From positions 62,001 through 126,000 of the forward strand of contig DIUT01000060.1 of the NCBI GenBank assembly GCA_002423105.1: DNA of 64,000 bases, written 5' to 3'. Of the stretch, positions 24,767 to 33,633 are shown one piece after another. Origin of the DNA: Geobacter sp. UBA6151 (GTDB taxonomy: Bacteria; Desulfobacterota; Desulfuromonadia; Geobacterales; Pseudopelobacteraceae). The stretch's first letter is position 1. Every line of letters begins with the position of its first letter. The notes under the pieces are model-generated. The model saw only the letters and a list, made by a program, of their open reading frames with translations, searched no databases and was not told the origin of the DNA. Made by a program: the position numbers and the translations under genes.

Positions 24767-25843
24767 ATGCTGTATCACCTCTTTTATCCGCTGGCGTCTG
24801 ATTTGAAGATTCTCAACATCTTCAAATACCTGACCTTCCGCACCATCTACGCCATGATCACCGCTCTGATCGTCTGCTTTATCCTGGGGCCCTGGATCAT
24901 CCGCAAGCTGGAAGGATTGCAGGCCCGGCAGGTTATCCGCACCGATGGCCCCGAGTCACATCTGGAAAAACAGGGTACTCCCACCATGGGCGGTCTGATC
25001 ATCCTGGCCGCCATTGTCATCCCCACGTTGCTCTGGGCAGATCTGCGCAACGTCTACGTCTGGGTCACGCTGACGATTCTGGGCGGGTACGGCCTGATCG
25101 GCTTTGTGGATGACTACAAAAAAGTGGTGGAGAAGAACCCGAAAGGATTATCGGCCCGCCAGAAGATGTTCTGGCAGGTGCTGCTGGCAGGAAGCGTGGC
25201 GGTTTTCCTCTATCTACGCCCAGGCTTCAATGAGATGCTCTATGTGCCGTTCTTCAAGAATTTCCACCCTGACCTTGGAATATTCTTCATTCCCTTTGCC
25301 GCGCTGGTTATTGTTGGAGCCAGCAACGCCGTCAACCTGACCGACGGGCTGGACGGACTGGCCATCGGACCGGTGGCGGTCAATGCCGCCACCTACATGC
25401 TCTTCGCCTATGTCGCGGGACATGCCACCCTGTCCGCCTATCTCCAGATTCCCCGCGTGATCGGCGCCGGAGAACTGGCAGTCATCTGTGGAGCCATGGT
25501 GGGAGCGGGCTTAGGTTTCCTGTGGTTCAACTCCTACCCGGCAGAAGTGTTTATGGGGGATGTGGGATCACTCTCACTGGGCGGCACACTGGGCATTATC
25601 GCCGTCCTGACCAAGCAGGAGATCCTGCTGGTGATCGTTGGCGGCATCTTCGTGATTGAGGCCCTGTCCGTCATCTTCCAGGTGGGTTCTTACAAGTACC
25701 GGGGCAAGCGGATTTTCCGCATGGCACCGATTCATCATCATTTCGAACTGAAGGGGGTGGCGGAACCGAAGATCATCGTGCGCTTCTGGATCATCACCAT
25801 CATCCTGGCCCTGGTGGCCATCTCAACGCTGAAGATGCGATAA
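24767..25843 (+). CDS. mraY: Phospho-MurNAc-pentapeptide translocase
   Basis: Integral membrane enzyme that transfers phospho-MurNAc-pentapeptide to undecaprenyl phosphate, giving lipid I. Around ten membrane spans are apparent; family signatures are GTPTMGG, the FVDDYKK aspartates, NLTDGLDGLA and the C-terminal MAPIHHHFELKG. ATG 24767 (AGGAGA upstream, MLYHLFYPL start) is preferred over an upstream in-frame ATG that lies inside murF. Length 358 aa. Confidence 0.97.
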   Translation: MLYHLFYPLASDLKILNIFKYLTFRTIYAMITALIVCFILGPWIIRKLEGLQARQVIRTDGPESHLEKQGTPTMGGLIILAAIVIPTLLWADLRNVYVWVTLTILGGYGLIGFVDDYKKVVEKNPKGLSARQKMFWQVLLAGSVAVFLYLRPGFNEMLYVPFFKNFHPDLGIFFIPFAALVIVGASNAVNLTDGLDGLAIGPVAVNAATYMLFAYVAGHATLSAYLQIPRVIGAGELAVICGAMVGAGLGFLWFNSYPAEVFMGDVGSLSLGGTLGIIAVLTKQEILLVIVGGIFVIEALSVIFQVGSYKYRGKRIFRMAPIHHHFELKGVAEPKIIVRFWIITIILALVAISTLKMR

Positions 25844-25845
25844 GG

Positions 25846-25878
25846 AACGTGAGGTCACCATCGGTGACCTCAAACGTT
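25846..25878 (+). repeat. Strong hairpin between mraY and murD
   Basis: GAGGTCACC-ATC-GGTGACCTC (25851-25871) is a perfect 9-bp stem with a 3-nt loop, extended by AACGT/ACGTT flanks. It lies in the 43-nt gap just before the murD start and has no T-run, so it looks more like an mRNA processing or stability element, or a partial attenuator, than a terminator. Confidence 0.6.
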
Positions 25879-25886
25879 GTGAGCTA

Positions 25887-27227
25887 ATGAAACTAAACGA
25901 AAAAAAGATACTTGTCATGGGCCTTGCCAGAACCGGCGTTGCCTGCGCCCGCTTCCTGGCCGCACAGGGAGCGCAGGTTACGGCAACCGACCTGCGCAAT
26001 GCCGACGATCTTGCTCCGGTACTGGAAGAGCTGAAACCGTACCGTATCCGCTTTGTACTGGGATGGCATGACGAAACGGATTTCCAGGAATCCGACCTGA
26101 TCGTGGTTTCACCCGGCGTACCGATGGACCATCCGCTGCTGCAGGTTGCCCTGGCGGCAGGACGGGAGATTGTCAGCGAAATCGAACTGGCATCCCGTTT
26201 CATCAGCGTGCCGCTGGTGGCCATTACCGGCACCAACGGCAAAACCACCACCACCACCCTGGCCGGAGAACTGTTCAGGGCCAACGGCTTCGCCACCTAC
26301 GTGGGTGGCAACATCGGCGATCCGCTGCTGGAGCTACCGGAATCCGGCGAACAGGTGGAGCGGGTTGTGGCAGAGATCAGCTCCTTCCAGCTTGAATGGA
26401 TACGAGAGTTCAAGCCAACGGTTGCCGCACTGCTCAATATCACCGAGGACCATCTGGACCGGTATGCAACCTATCATGAGTATATCGACGCCAAACTGCG
26501 CATTTTCGAAAACCAGAGCGCCGACGATTACGCCGTAGTCAACCGCGATGACGAACTGGTCTGGCAGGCGACGCAAACGCTGCAAGCTCATCTTTTTCCC
26601 TTCAGCCGCAAGATAGCGCTGGATGAAGGGATCTGCTGCATCGGAGACGAAATCATCTTCCGTCACCAGGAAAACGAGCTGCGTTTCCCCATCAACGGCT
26701 TCAAGCTGCAAGGGGTGCATAATCTGGAAAACATCATGGCAGCCCTGGCCTGCGCTTTGCTGCTGGGCTGCCGCAGAGAAGCGTGCCTGGAGCTTCTGGG
26801 CCGTTTTGAGTCACTGCATCACCGCATGGAGTTTGTTCGGGAAGTAAACGGCGTGCGTTATTATGAAGACAGCAAGGCTACCAATGTGGGCAGTGTGGCC
26901 AAGGCGCTGGAGAGCTTCGATACCATCACTCTGATTGCCGGTGGCAAGGATAAGGGCGGCAGCTATGCGCCACTTGCAGAGCTGGTACGGCAACGGGTCA
27001 GACAACTGGTCCTGATCGGCGAAGCAGCGGACCGGATTGCACAGGAGCTGGGTGGTCTGACCGCCACCTGCAAGGCTGAAAGCCTGGAAGAAGCGGTTGT
27101 GCTGGCGGCAGCCCGGACACGGCCGGGCGGCGTGGTGCTCCTCTCGCCGGCCTGTTCCAGTTTCGATATGTTCAAGGATTATGAGGAACGGGCCCAGCGA
27201 TTCATTGCAGCAGTAAAGGCATTGTAG
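25887..27227 (+). CDS. murD: UDP-MurNAc-L-Ala:D-glutamate ligase
   Basis: Adds D-glutamate to UDP-MurNAc-L-alanine. N-terminal Rossmann part (ILVMGLARTGVACARFL), ATP loop TGTNGKTTTTT near residue 116, then the DSKATN(VGS) motif near 330 and a typical C-terminus (LLSPACSSFDMF). Length 446 aa. The stop codon TAG falls inside the GTAGGGGC end of a palindromic repeat, so the C-terminus may have been set by that insertion. Confidence 0.96.
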   Translation: MKLNEKKILVMGLARTGVACARFLAAQGAQVTATDLRNADDLAPVLEELKPYRIRFVLGWHDETDFQESDLIVVSPGVPMDHPLLQVALAAGREIVSEIELASRFISVPLVAITGTNGKTTTTTLAGELFRANGFATYVGGNIGDPLLELPESGEQVERVVAEISSFQLEWIREFKPTVAALLNITEDHLDRYATYHEYIDAKLRIFENQSADDYAVVNRDDELVWQATQTLQAHLFPFSRKIALDEGICCIGDEIIFRHQENELRFPINGFKLQGVHNLENIMAALACALLLGCRREACLELLGRFESLHHRMEFVREVNGVRYYEDSKATNVGSVAKALESFDTITLIAGGKDKGGSYAPLAELVRQRVRQLVLIGEAADRIAQELGGLTATCKAESLEEAVVLAAARTRPGGVVLLSPACSSFDMFKDYEERAQRFIAAVKAL

Positions 27228-27303
27228 GGGCGGCCCTGTGTGGCCGCCCTGATGATATTGGAATGCCAGAGCAACAAGGGCAACCACATGGGGTTGCCCC
27301 TAC
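27224..27303. repeat. REP-like palindromic element between murD and ftsW
   Basis: An 80-bp unit bounded by GTAGGGGC (27224-27231) and its inverse GCCCCTAC (27296-27303). Inside are two further hairpins, GGGCGGCC/GGCCGCCC and GGGCAACC/GGTTGCCC. GTAGGGGC-bounded hairpin repeats of this kind are found dispersed in many bacterial genomes. It supplies the murD stop codon and separates murD from ftsW. Confidence 0.75.
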
Positions 27304-27311
27304 GGGAAACA

Positions 27312-28445
27312 ATGACCATGCTCAAAAAACTGGAAGGATATGACCTGGTATTACTGCTGATGGTGGTGGCACTCACCTCCTTCGGCGTGGTCATGGTCTA
27401 TTCCGCCTCATCGGTAATGGCGGCCAAAAATTTTCAGGACGGCGCATTCTTTCTGAAACGCCAGGGCACATTTGCCCTGATCGGCTTCACCGTTGCCGCC
27501 ATCGCCATGCGCATCGACTACCATGTCTGGCAACGCCTGGCAGTTCCGCTGTTGCTCTTGAGCCTGGTACTGCTGGTGTTGGTGCTGATTCCCGGCATTG
27601 GCGGCAAGATCAAGGGGGCGTCACGCTGGATCAGACTGCCCGGCTTCAATCTCCAGCCATCGGAGTTTGCCAAGATTGCGCTGATCATGTATCTGGCCTA
27701 CTCAATCGCCAAGAAACAGGACAAGATCAAGTCGTTGTCGGCAGGATTTCTGCCCTACATGATTGTGTTGATGGTACTTCTGTTGCTGCTGCTGAAGCAG
27801 CCGGACCTCGGCGCAGCCCTGACCCTGGCCGGCGTTACCATTCTGCTGCTCTTTACCGCCGGAACCCGGCTGGTATTCATCATCGGCACCATGATGGTGG
27901 CGGCGCCTTTTGTCTGGTACCTGATCTACACCTCCGCCTATCGCTGGAAACGGATGAAAGCGTTTTTGAACCCGGAGCTTGATCCCACCGGCATCGGCTG
28001 GCAGATTACTCAATCCAAGTACGCCTTTGGCGCAGGAGGACTGCTGGGACAGGGTCTGGGAGAGGGCAAACAGAAACTGTTCTACCTGCCGGAGGCTCAC
28101 ACTGACTTCATCCTTTCAGTTGTTGGTGAAGAGTTGGGGTTCGTGGGGGTGGTGGTAATCATCGGCATGTTTTTCATCGTGGTGCAGCGGGCCATGCGGA
28201 TCGCCATGGCCACACAGGAGCCGTTCGGACGTTTCCTGGCCATGGGGATTGCCATCCTGTTGGCCATAGAGGCTACGGTCAACATGGGCGTGGTAACGGG
28301 AATGCTGCCAACCAAAGGGTTGGCGCTACCGTTCATCAGCTACGGAGGAAGTTCGCTGCTGGTGAGCCTGTTTGCTGTCGGCGTTCTGCTGAACATCTCC
28401 AGCAGGATCAAGGGTGGTGCACTGATGGAGAAAAAAGCGTCATGA
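27312..28445 (+). CDS. ftsW: Septal peptidoglycan glycosyltransferase FtsW (SEDS family)
   Basis: SEDS-family glycan polymerase of the divisome, working with FtsI. About ten membrane spans; hallmark stretches are VMVYSASS near the N-terminus, the QPSEFAK loop, KQPDLGAA and the C-terminal LPTKGLALPFISYGGSS. Starts at 27240 lie inside the repeat; ATG 27312 (or 27318) after GGGA is more likely, giving 377 residues. It overlaps murG by an ATGA. Confidence 0.95.
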   Translation: MTMLKKLEGYDLVLLLMVVALTSFGVVMVYSASSVMAAKNFQDGAFFLKRQGTFALIGFTVAAIAMRIDYHVWQRLAVPLLLLSLVLLVLVLIPGIGGKIKGASRWIRLPGFNLQPSEFAKIALIMYLAYSIAKKQDKIKSLSAGFLPYMIVLMVLLLLLLKQPDLGAALTLAGVTILLLFTAGTRLVFIIGTMMVAAPFVWYLIYTSAYRWKRMKAFLNPELDPTGIGWQITQSKYAFGAGGLLGQGLGEGKQKLFYLPEAHTDFILSVVGEELGFVGVVVIIGMFFIVVQRAMRIAMATQEPFGRFLAMGIAILLAIEATVNMGVVTGMLPTKGLALPFISYGGSSLLVSLFAVGVLLNISSRIKGGALMEKKAS

Positions 28446-29581
28446 AACTGATCATTGCCGGTGGCGGCACCGGCGGACATCTTTTCCCGGGCATTGCCGT
28501 GGCAGAGGAATTTCTCGGTAGAGACAGCACGAACGAAGTACTGTTTGTGGGCAGTGAGCGAGGGATCGAGGCCCGGGCCATTCCACGGCTGGGCTACCGT
28601 CTTGAGCTGATCTCCGCCGCAGGGGTCAAGGGCAAGTGGATGGGTGCGCAACTGAAGGGAGCGCTGCTGCTGCTGTACGGCTATGCCCAATCCCGCAAAA
28701 TTATCCGGGACTTTAAACCGGACATGGTGCTGGGGGTCGGGGGGTACGCTTCGCTGCCAATGGTGCTGGCAGCCAGCGGCATGAATATCCCACGCTTCAT
28801 CCATGAACAAAACGCACTGCCAGGCATGACAAACAAGCTTTTGTCCCGTTTTGCGGACAAGGTGTTTGCCTCATTGGAGGATTCACTCCAGTTCTTTCCG
28901 GAAAGCAATACCCTGCTGACCGGCAATCCGCTACGGCAACAGATACTTGAAAATTCAGGGTCCAGGGTCCAGGGGCCAGGGGCCAGCGAACAGCTTGAAT
29001 CCGGACCCCGGACCCTGGACCCTGGGCCCTGTTTTCATATTTTCGTCTTCGGCGGCAGCCAAGGTGCCCATGCTTTGAATGTCGCCTTGCCGCAAGCGCT
29101 GGCACAGCTGGGTAACCAGCACGGACAGATAACCATTGTGCATCAGACCGGCGAAAACGACTTGTCAGACGTGCAGCAGACATACCGGAATGCCGGGGTT
29201 GCGGCAGATGTCCGCCCCTTTATTGATGACATGGCCCAGGAATACCGCCGCGCCGATCTGATCGTCTGCCGCGCAGGCGCCACGACCATTGCGGAAATTA
29301 CGGCCATCGGCAAGGCTTGCCTGTTTATCCCTTTTCCCCATGCAACCGACGACCATCAGCGCAAAAATGCCGAAGCGCTGCTGAAAACGGGAGCCTGTGC
29401 AATGCTGCTGGAACGGGAGATGTCGCCGGAACACCTTGTAACCGTTATAGCCGGACTGATGGATAATCGTGCAGCATTGGCCAGGATGGCAGAGAACGCC
29501 GCCAGTCTTGCAAAAACAGACGCGGCACAGGTGATTGTTGACGAGATGCTGAAAGGATTACAGCCATGTACGGAAAAATAG
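28442..29581 (+). CDS. murG: UDP-GlcNAc:lipid I GlcNAc transferase, carrying a repeat-encoded linker
   Basis: Peripheral membrane glycosyltransferase that converts lipid I to lipid II. The N-domain GGGTGGHLFPGIAVAEE and C-domain VFGGSQGAHALN and ADLIVCRAGATTIAE motifs are intact. Between them (about residues 172-197) an in-frame palindromic repeat encodes an unusual Gly/Pro/Arg stretch (SGSRVQGPGASEQLE then SGPRTLDPGPC) in the interdomain linker. The surrounding motifs and the absence of stops suggest the enzyme tolerates it. Start ATG overlaps the ftsW stop; the end overlaps murC by 16 nt. Confidence 0.95.
   Translation: MKLIIAGGGTGGHLFPGIAVAEEFLGRDSTNEVLFVGSERGIEARAIPRLGYRLELISAAGVKGKWMGAQLKGALLLLYGYAQSRKIIRDFKPDMVLGVGGYASLPMVLAASGMNIPRFIHEQNALPGMTNKLLSRFADKVFASLEDSLQFFPESNTLLTGNPLRQQILENSGSRVQGPGASEQLESGPRTLDPGPCFHIFVFGGSQGAHALNVALPQALAQLGNQHGQITIVHQTGENDLSDVQQTYRNAGVAADVRPFIDDMAQEYRRADLIVCRAGATTIAEITAIGKACLFIPFPHATDDHQRKNAEALLKTGACAMLLEREMSPEHLVTVIAGLMDNRAALARMAENAASLAKTDAAQVIVDEMLKGLQPCTEK
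28956..29031. repeat. Imperfect palindromic repeat inside murG
   Basis: Two 29-nt arms (28956-28984 and 29003-29031) are inverse complements at 25 of 29 positions and are made of repeated CAGGGTCC units; an 18-nt spacer lies between. The element keeps the murG frame open. GGGTCCA-rich palindromes are typical dispersed intergenic repeats, so finding one inside an essential gene is unusual. Confidence 0.8.
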
Positions 29582-30945
29582 AAAAGATCCACTTCGTCGG
29601 CATCGGCGGCATCGGCATGAGCGGTATTGCCGAGGTCTTGCTGAACCTGGGGTACAAGGTATCCGGTTCAGACCTGCGCGGCTCCGACATCACCGAACGG
29701 CTGGCAGGCTTCGGCGCCGAAATCGGCATCGGCCACAAGGCTGAAAACCTGACCAATGTCGATGTGGTGGTGATCTCTTCCGCCGTGCATGACGACAACC
29801 CGGAAGTCATTGAAGCCCGGCGTCTGCATGTGCCGGTGATCCCCCGCGCAGAGATGCTGGCAGAGTTGATGCGGATGAAGTACGGCATCGCCATTGCAGG
29901 CACCCACGGCAAGACCACCACCACCTCCATGGCCGCCTCCATCCTGGGACATGCCGGGCTTGACCCCACCATCGTCATCGGCGGCAAACTGAACGCCATC
30001 GGCACCAACGCCCGGCTTGGCCAGGGTCAGTTTCTGGTGGCGGAAGCCGATGAATCCGACGGCTCCTTCCTGGTACTCTCGCCCACCATCGCCGTAGTAA
30101 CCAATATCGATGCCGACCATCTGGACCATTACTCCGGCATTGAGGAGATCAAGGACACGTTCGTGGAGTTCATCAACAAAGTGCCCTTTTACGGATTGGC
30201 CGTGCTCTGCCTGGATGACCCGAATATCCGCGCCATCCTCCCCCGGGTTAAAAAACGTTACATGACCTATGGTCTTGCCTCCCAGGCCGATATCAGGGCC
30301 ACCCATATCCGTCACGAAGGGTTCCAGACCTCATTTGTGGCCCATTACAAGGGCTATCGGCTGGGTGAAATCTCCTTTCCGATGCCCGGCCCCCACAACG
30401 TGTTGAACGCCATGGCCTGCATAGCCGTGGCCCTGGAGCTTGACATCCCGTTTCAGGCTATTCAGGAGGGCTTCGCCGGTTTTGGCGGTGTCGGACGGCG
30501 CTTTACCGTCAAAGGAGAACCGCGGGGGATCATGGTGGTGGACGACTACGGCCACCATCCGGCAGAGATCAAGGCAACACTGGCTGCGGCCCGGCAGGGA
30601 TGGCCGGAGCGGCGGATCGTGGCCGTCTTTCAGCCCCATCGTTATTCCCGTACCCATGAACTGTTCAATGAGTTCGTCACTGCTTTCTATGATGCCGACC
30701 TGCTGGTATTGACCGACGTCTACGCAGCGGGAGAACAACCGATCAAAGGGGCCACGGCGGAACGGCTCTCCGGAGAGGTGCGCCGCCACGGCCAGAAAGA
30801 TGTTACCTGGATCGGTGACCGGGAGCTTATCCCAGAGCATCTGGCCGGTGCGGTGAAAGAAGGCGACATCGTCATCACCTTGGGGGCCGGGAATATCTGG
30901 CAGCAGGGTGAAGCGTTACTCAAACTGCTGCAAGACAACGGGTAG
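29566..30945 (+). CDS. murC: UDP-N-acetylmuramate:L-alanine ligase
   Basis: First Mur ligase, adding L-alanine to UDP-MurNAc. HFVGIGGIGMSGIAEVLLN at the N-terminus, ATP loop GTHGKTTTTSM near residue 111, and the C-terminal DDYGHHPAEI and FQPHRYSRT motifs identify it. Length 459 aa. It overlaps the end of murG by 16 nt, a normal arrangement in this cluster. Confidence 0.97.
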   Translation: MYGKIEKIHFVGIGGIGMSGIAEVLLNLGYKVSGSDLRGSDITERLAGFGAEIGIGHKAENLTNVDVVVISSAVHDDNPEVIEARRLHVPVIPRAEMLAELMRMKYGIAIAGTHGKTTTTSMAASILGHAGLDPTIVIGGKLNAIGTNARLGQGQFLVAEADESDGSFLVLSPTIAVVTNIDADHLDHYSGIEEIKDTFVEFINKVPFYGLAVLCLDDPNIRAILPRVKKRYMTYGLASQADIRATHIRHEGFQTSFVAHYKGYRLGEISFPMPGPHNVLNAMACIAVALELDIPFQAIQEGFAGFGGVGRRFTVKGEPRGIMVVDDYGHHPAEIKATLAAARQGWPERRIVAVFQPHRYSRTHELFNEFVTAFYDADLLVLTDVYAAGEQPIKGATAERLSGEVRRHGQKDVTWIGDRELIPEHLAGAVKEGDIVITLGAGNIWQQGEALLKLLQDNG

Positions 30946-30954
30946 GGGCAATTC

Positions 30955-31857
30955 ATGAATTACCGCTACAGCGATATTCGAACCTTCTTCCGCGGCCAAC
31001 TCCTGGAAAACGAGCCGATGAGCCGCCATACGTCGCTGAAGGTTGGTGGTCCGGCAGACCTGTATGCCATACCGGAAGATGCGGAAGATTTGCAGCAGTT
31101 GCTAAAGCAGCTTTGTGAACGGCAAATTCCCTGGATGGCCATCGGGCGGGGCTACAACCTGCTGGTACGGGACGGGGGAATACGAGGTGCGGTTATCTCA
31201 CTTGAAAGTCTGAACCGGATTAGTGACCTGGGTGAACAGCGCATCATGGCTGAAGCCGGCGCAGAGAATCTGGCCGTTGTCCGTTTTGCCCAACAACGGG
31301 GACTCGGAGGTATCGGCTTTATTTCGGGAATTCCGGGCACCATCGGCGGGGCGATCCGGATGAATGCCGGAGCCTACGGCCAAGGGATTCTGGAGCATAC
31401 CGTCTGCATGACCCTGCTGCGTGAGGGTCTTGTCAGGAACTATTGTATTGATGAACTGGACTATGGCTATCGACGCCTTGATCTGCAAACAGGCGATATG
31501 GTGCTTTCCGCCACATTCCAACTGGTGGAACGGACTCAAGAAGACACTGAAACGGAAATTAGCAACGACCTTGAGTTACGGCGCACCAAGCATAACGTAG
31601 GCCACCCCAGTGCCGGATCGTTTTTCAAGAACCCCACAGGCCAGGCAGCCTGGAAACTGATTGAAGCAGCCGAAATGCGGGGATGCCGGGTTGGCGGAGC
31701 ACAGGTCTCGGAGGTACACGGCAATTTTCTGGTAAATGTCGGCGAGGCGACTGCCGCAGATTTTCTGATGCTGGCTTGCAAGGTAAAGGAGGCGGTCTAC
31801 CAGTCCTGCGGTGTATCTCTGGAGGAAGAAGTGCGGATCGTGGGGGAGGAACCATGA
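30955..31857 (+). CDS. murB: UDP-N-acetylenolpyruvoylglucosamine reductase
   Basis: FAD- and NADPH-dependent reductase producing UDP-MurNAc. FAD-binding regions are HTSLKVGGPADLY, IGRGYNLLVRDGG and GIPGTIGGAIRMNAGAYG; catalytic Ser lies in PSAGSFFKNP; the glutamate-containing EVHGNFLVN follows. At 300 residues it is a type II MurB, lacking the extra loop of the E. coli enzyme. The stop overlaps the ddl start (ATGA). Confidence 0.96.
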   Translation: MNYRYSDIRTFFRGQLLENEPMSRHTSLKVGGPADLYAIPEDAEDLQQLLKQLCERQIPWMAIGRGYNLLVRDGGIRGAVISLESLNRISDLGEQRIMAEAGAENLAVVRFAQQRGLGGIGFISGIPGTIGGAIRMNAGAYGQGILEHTVCMTLLREGLVRNYCIDELDYGYRRLDLQTGDMVLSATFQLVERTQEDTETEISNDLELRRTKHNVGHPSAGSFFKNPTGQAAWKLIEAAEMRGCRVGGAQVSEVHGNFLVNVGEATAADFLMLACKVKEAVYQSCGVSLEEEVRIVGEEP

Positions 31858-32780
31858 AGAATAAGCGGGTCGGCGTACTGATGGGGGGACTTTCAGCGGA
31901 ACGGAACGTTTCACTGAAGAGCGGCAACGCCGTACATCACGCCCTTCTCGATCTAGGGTATGACGCAGTGGCCATTGATGTGGGCCGTGACCTTGCCCAG
32001 GTGTTGACGTCGGAAGGCATACAGGTCGCCTTTATCGCCCTCCACGGTCGCTACGGTGAAGACGGCTGTGTGCAGGGACTGCTGGAACTGATGGGCATCC
32101 CCTACACCGGCTCGGGAGTATTGGCCAGCGCCTTGGCCATGAACAAGCTCTACGCCAAGCAAGCCTTTGCTGCAGCAGGGCTGTTGACCACACCGTTCGT
32201 GGCTCTGCAACGAGGTGACAGCATCTGGCCTGACGACCTGCCCTTCAAGCTGCCGGTGGTGGTCAAACCGGTACAGGAAGGATCTTCAGTGGGAGTCTCC
32301 ATCGTCAAGGACGAGGCATCGTTTGCCCAGGCGCTGGACGAGGCGTTCCGCTATGACCAGGTCGTGCTGGTGGAGCAGTATGTCAAGGGCCAGGAAGTCC
32401 AGGTCGGCATCCTGAACGACCGTCCCGTGGGTGCCATAGAGATTGTTCCCAAAAACGAGTTCTACGATTTTGAAGCAAAATATACCGATGGCATGGCAGA
32501 GCATGTCTTTCCTGCCCGTCTTTTGCCGGAAGCCTATGCAGCGGTACAGGAGCACGGCCTTGCCGCCCACCGCGCCCTGGGTTGCGACGGCTACAGCCGG
32601 GTGGATTTTCTGGTGACATCAAACAATGACTTTTACCTGCTGGAAGTCAACACCCTGCCAGGGATGACCGCCCTTTCGCTCTTGCCGGAGATTGCCCAGA
32701 AAGGGGCGGGCTTAAGCTTTGAAGAACTGGTGGAAAAGATTATCGCTGGCGCACGCCTGAAAACAGGACAGCAAGAATGA
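31854..32780 (+). CDS. ddl: D-alanine:D-alanine ligase
   Basis: ATP-grasp ligase making D-Ala-D-Ala for MurF. MGGLSAERNVSLKSG at the N-terminus, KPVQEGSSVGVSI as the ATP-binding loop and LLEVNTLPGMT near the C-terminus are diagnostic. Starting at ATG 31854 gives 308 aa and the usual beginning; a longer in-frame reading would run inside murB. Overlaps ftsQ by 4 nt. Confidence 0.96.
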   Translation: MKNKRVGVLMGGLSAERNVSLKSGNAVHHALLDLGYDAVAIDVGRDLAQVLTSEGIQVAFIALHGRYGEDGCVQGLLELMGIPYTGSGVLASALAMNKLYAKQAFAAAGLLTTPFVALQRGDSIWPDDLPFKLPVVVKPVQEGSSVGVSIVKDEASFAQALDEAFRYDQVVLVEQYVKGQEVQVGILNDRPVGAIEIVPKNEFYDFEAKYTDGMAEHVFPARLLPEAYAAVQEHGLAAHRALGCDGYSRVDFLVTSNNDFYLLEVNTLPGMTALSLLPEIAQKGAGLSFEELVEKIIAGARLKTGQQE

Positions 32781-33607
32781 TGACTGACCTGCGCCATATG
32801 GGCGGGAGCCGCGCCAGAAAAGCGCCGCAAAACCGGATGAAGGTTAAAAAGGAACCGGTCGATCTGCGCAAATACCTGCTGCCACTGTTACGTACAGGAG
32901 GCAAAGCCGGGCTGGTCCTGCTGGTGGGCGGGCTGTTGGCAGCATCGATTCACCGCCTCCTGAAAACCACGCCCTTTCCGGTACAAAAAATTGAAGTCAG
33001 GGGTGTGCAGAAACTCTCCCGCGAAGAAATTGTCAGCCTTAGCGGCGTGGGCATCGGCGAGGATATGCTTGCTCTGCGACTGAAGACGGTTGGCGGACAG
33101 ATAGCGGCCAGTCCCTGGGTAGCGAATGTCAGGGTACAGCGTTTCTTCCCCGGTACCCTGGCGGTCACGGTTACGGAACGTCAGCCGGTTGCCGTCGTCA
33201 ACATGGGGCTTCTGTACTATCTTGATGCCCATGGAGAACCGTTCAAACCCCTCAACTTTGGTGATAAACTTGATTATCCGGTAGTTTCCGGTTTTACGGA
33301 AGAGGACCTGAACAGCGATCCCGTAGGCACCCGGGAAGCTTTGACAAGTGCCTGCAATCTCATTGGAGTGCTCCAGCAGCAGAGAGTATTTATCCTTGCG
33401 GATGTATCGGAGATTCATTACGATAGGGGCCACGGTTTCACCCTGTATACCACCTCTGGCGCAGTTCCAGTCAGAATCGGCATGTCAGATTTCACCGAAA
33501 AACTGAACCGTTTTGCCCGTATCTATGAGCATGTGAAAACACGCCAACAGGGCCTGATTCAGATTGACCTGGATTACAGCGACAAGATAGTTATAACGAA
33601 GAGTTAG
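32777..33607 (+). CDS. ftsQ: Cell division protein FtsQ
   Basis: Bitopic divisome protein connecting early and late division proteins. A basic cytoplasmic N-terminus (about 45 residues), one membrane span (about 47-63), a POTRA domain (FPVQKIEVRGVQKLSREEIVSL) and a beta domain are seen; 276 aa. Position between ddl and ftsA is the conserved one. Confidence 0.93.
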   Translation: MMTDLRHMGGSRARKAPQNRMKVKKEPVDLRKYLLPLLRTGGKAGLVLLVGGLLAASIHRLLKTTPFPVQKIEVRGVQKLSREEIVSLSGVGIGEDMLALRLKTVGGQIAASPWVANVRVQRFFPGTLAVTVTERQPVAVVNMGLLYYLDAHGEPFKPLNFGDKLDYPVVSGFTEEDLNSDPVGTREALTSACNLIGVLQQQRVFILADVSEIHYDRGHGFTLYTTSGAVPVRIGMSDFTEKLNRFARIYEHVKTRQQGLIQIDLDYSDKIVITKS

Positions 33608-33633
33608 CTTATTTTCCCACGGGAGGGATCATT

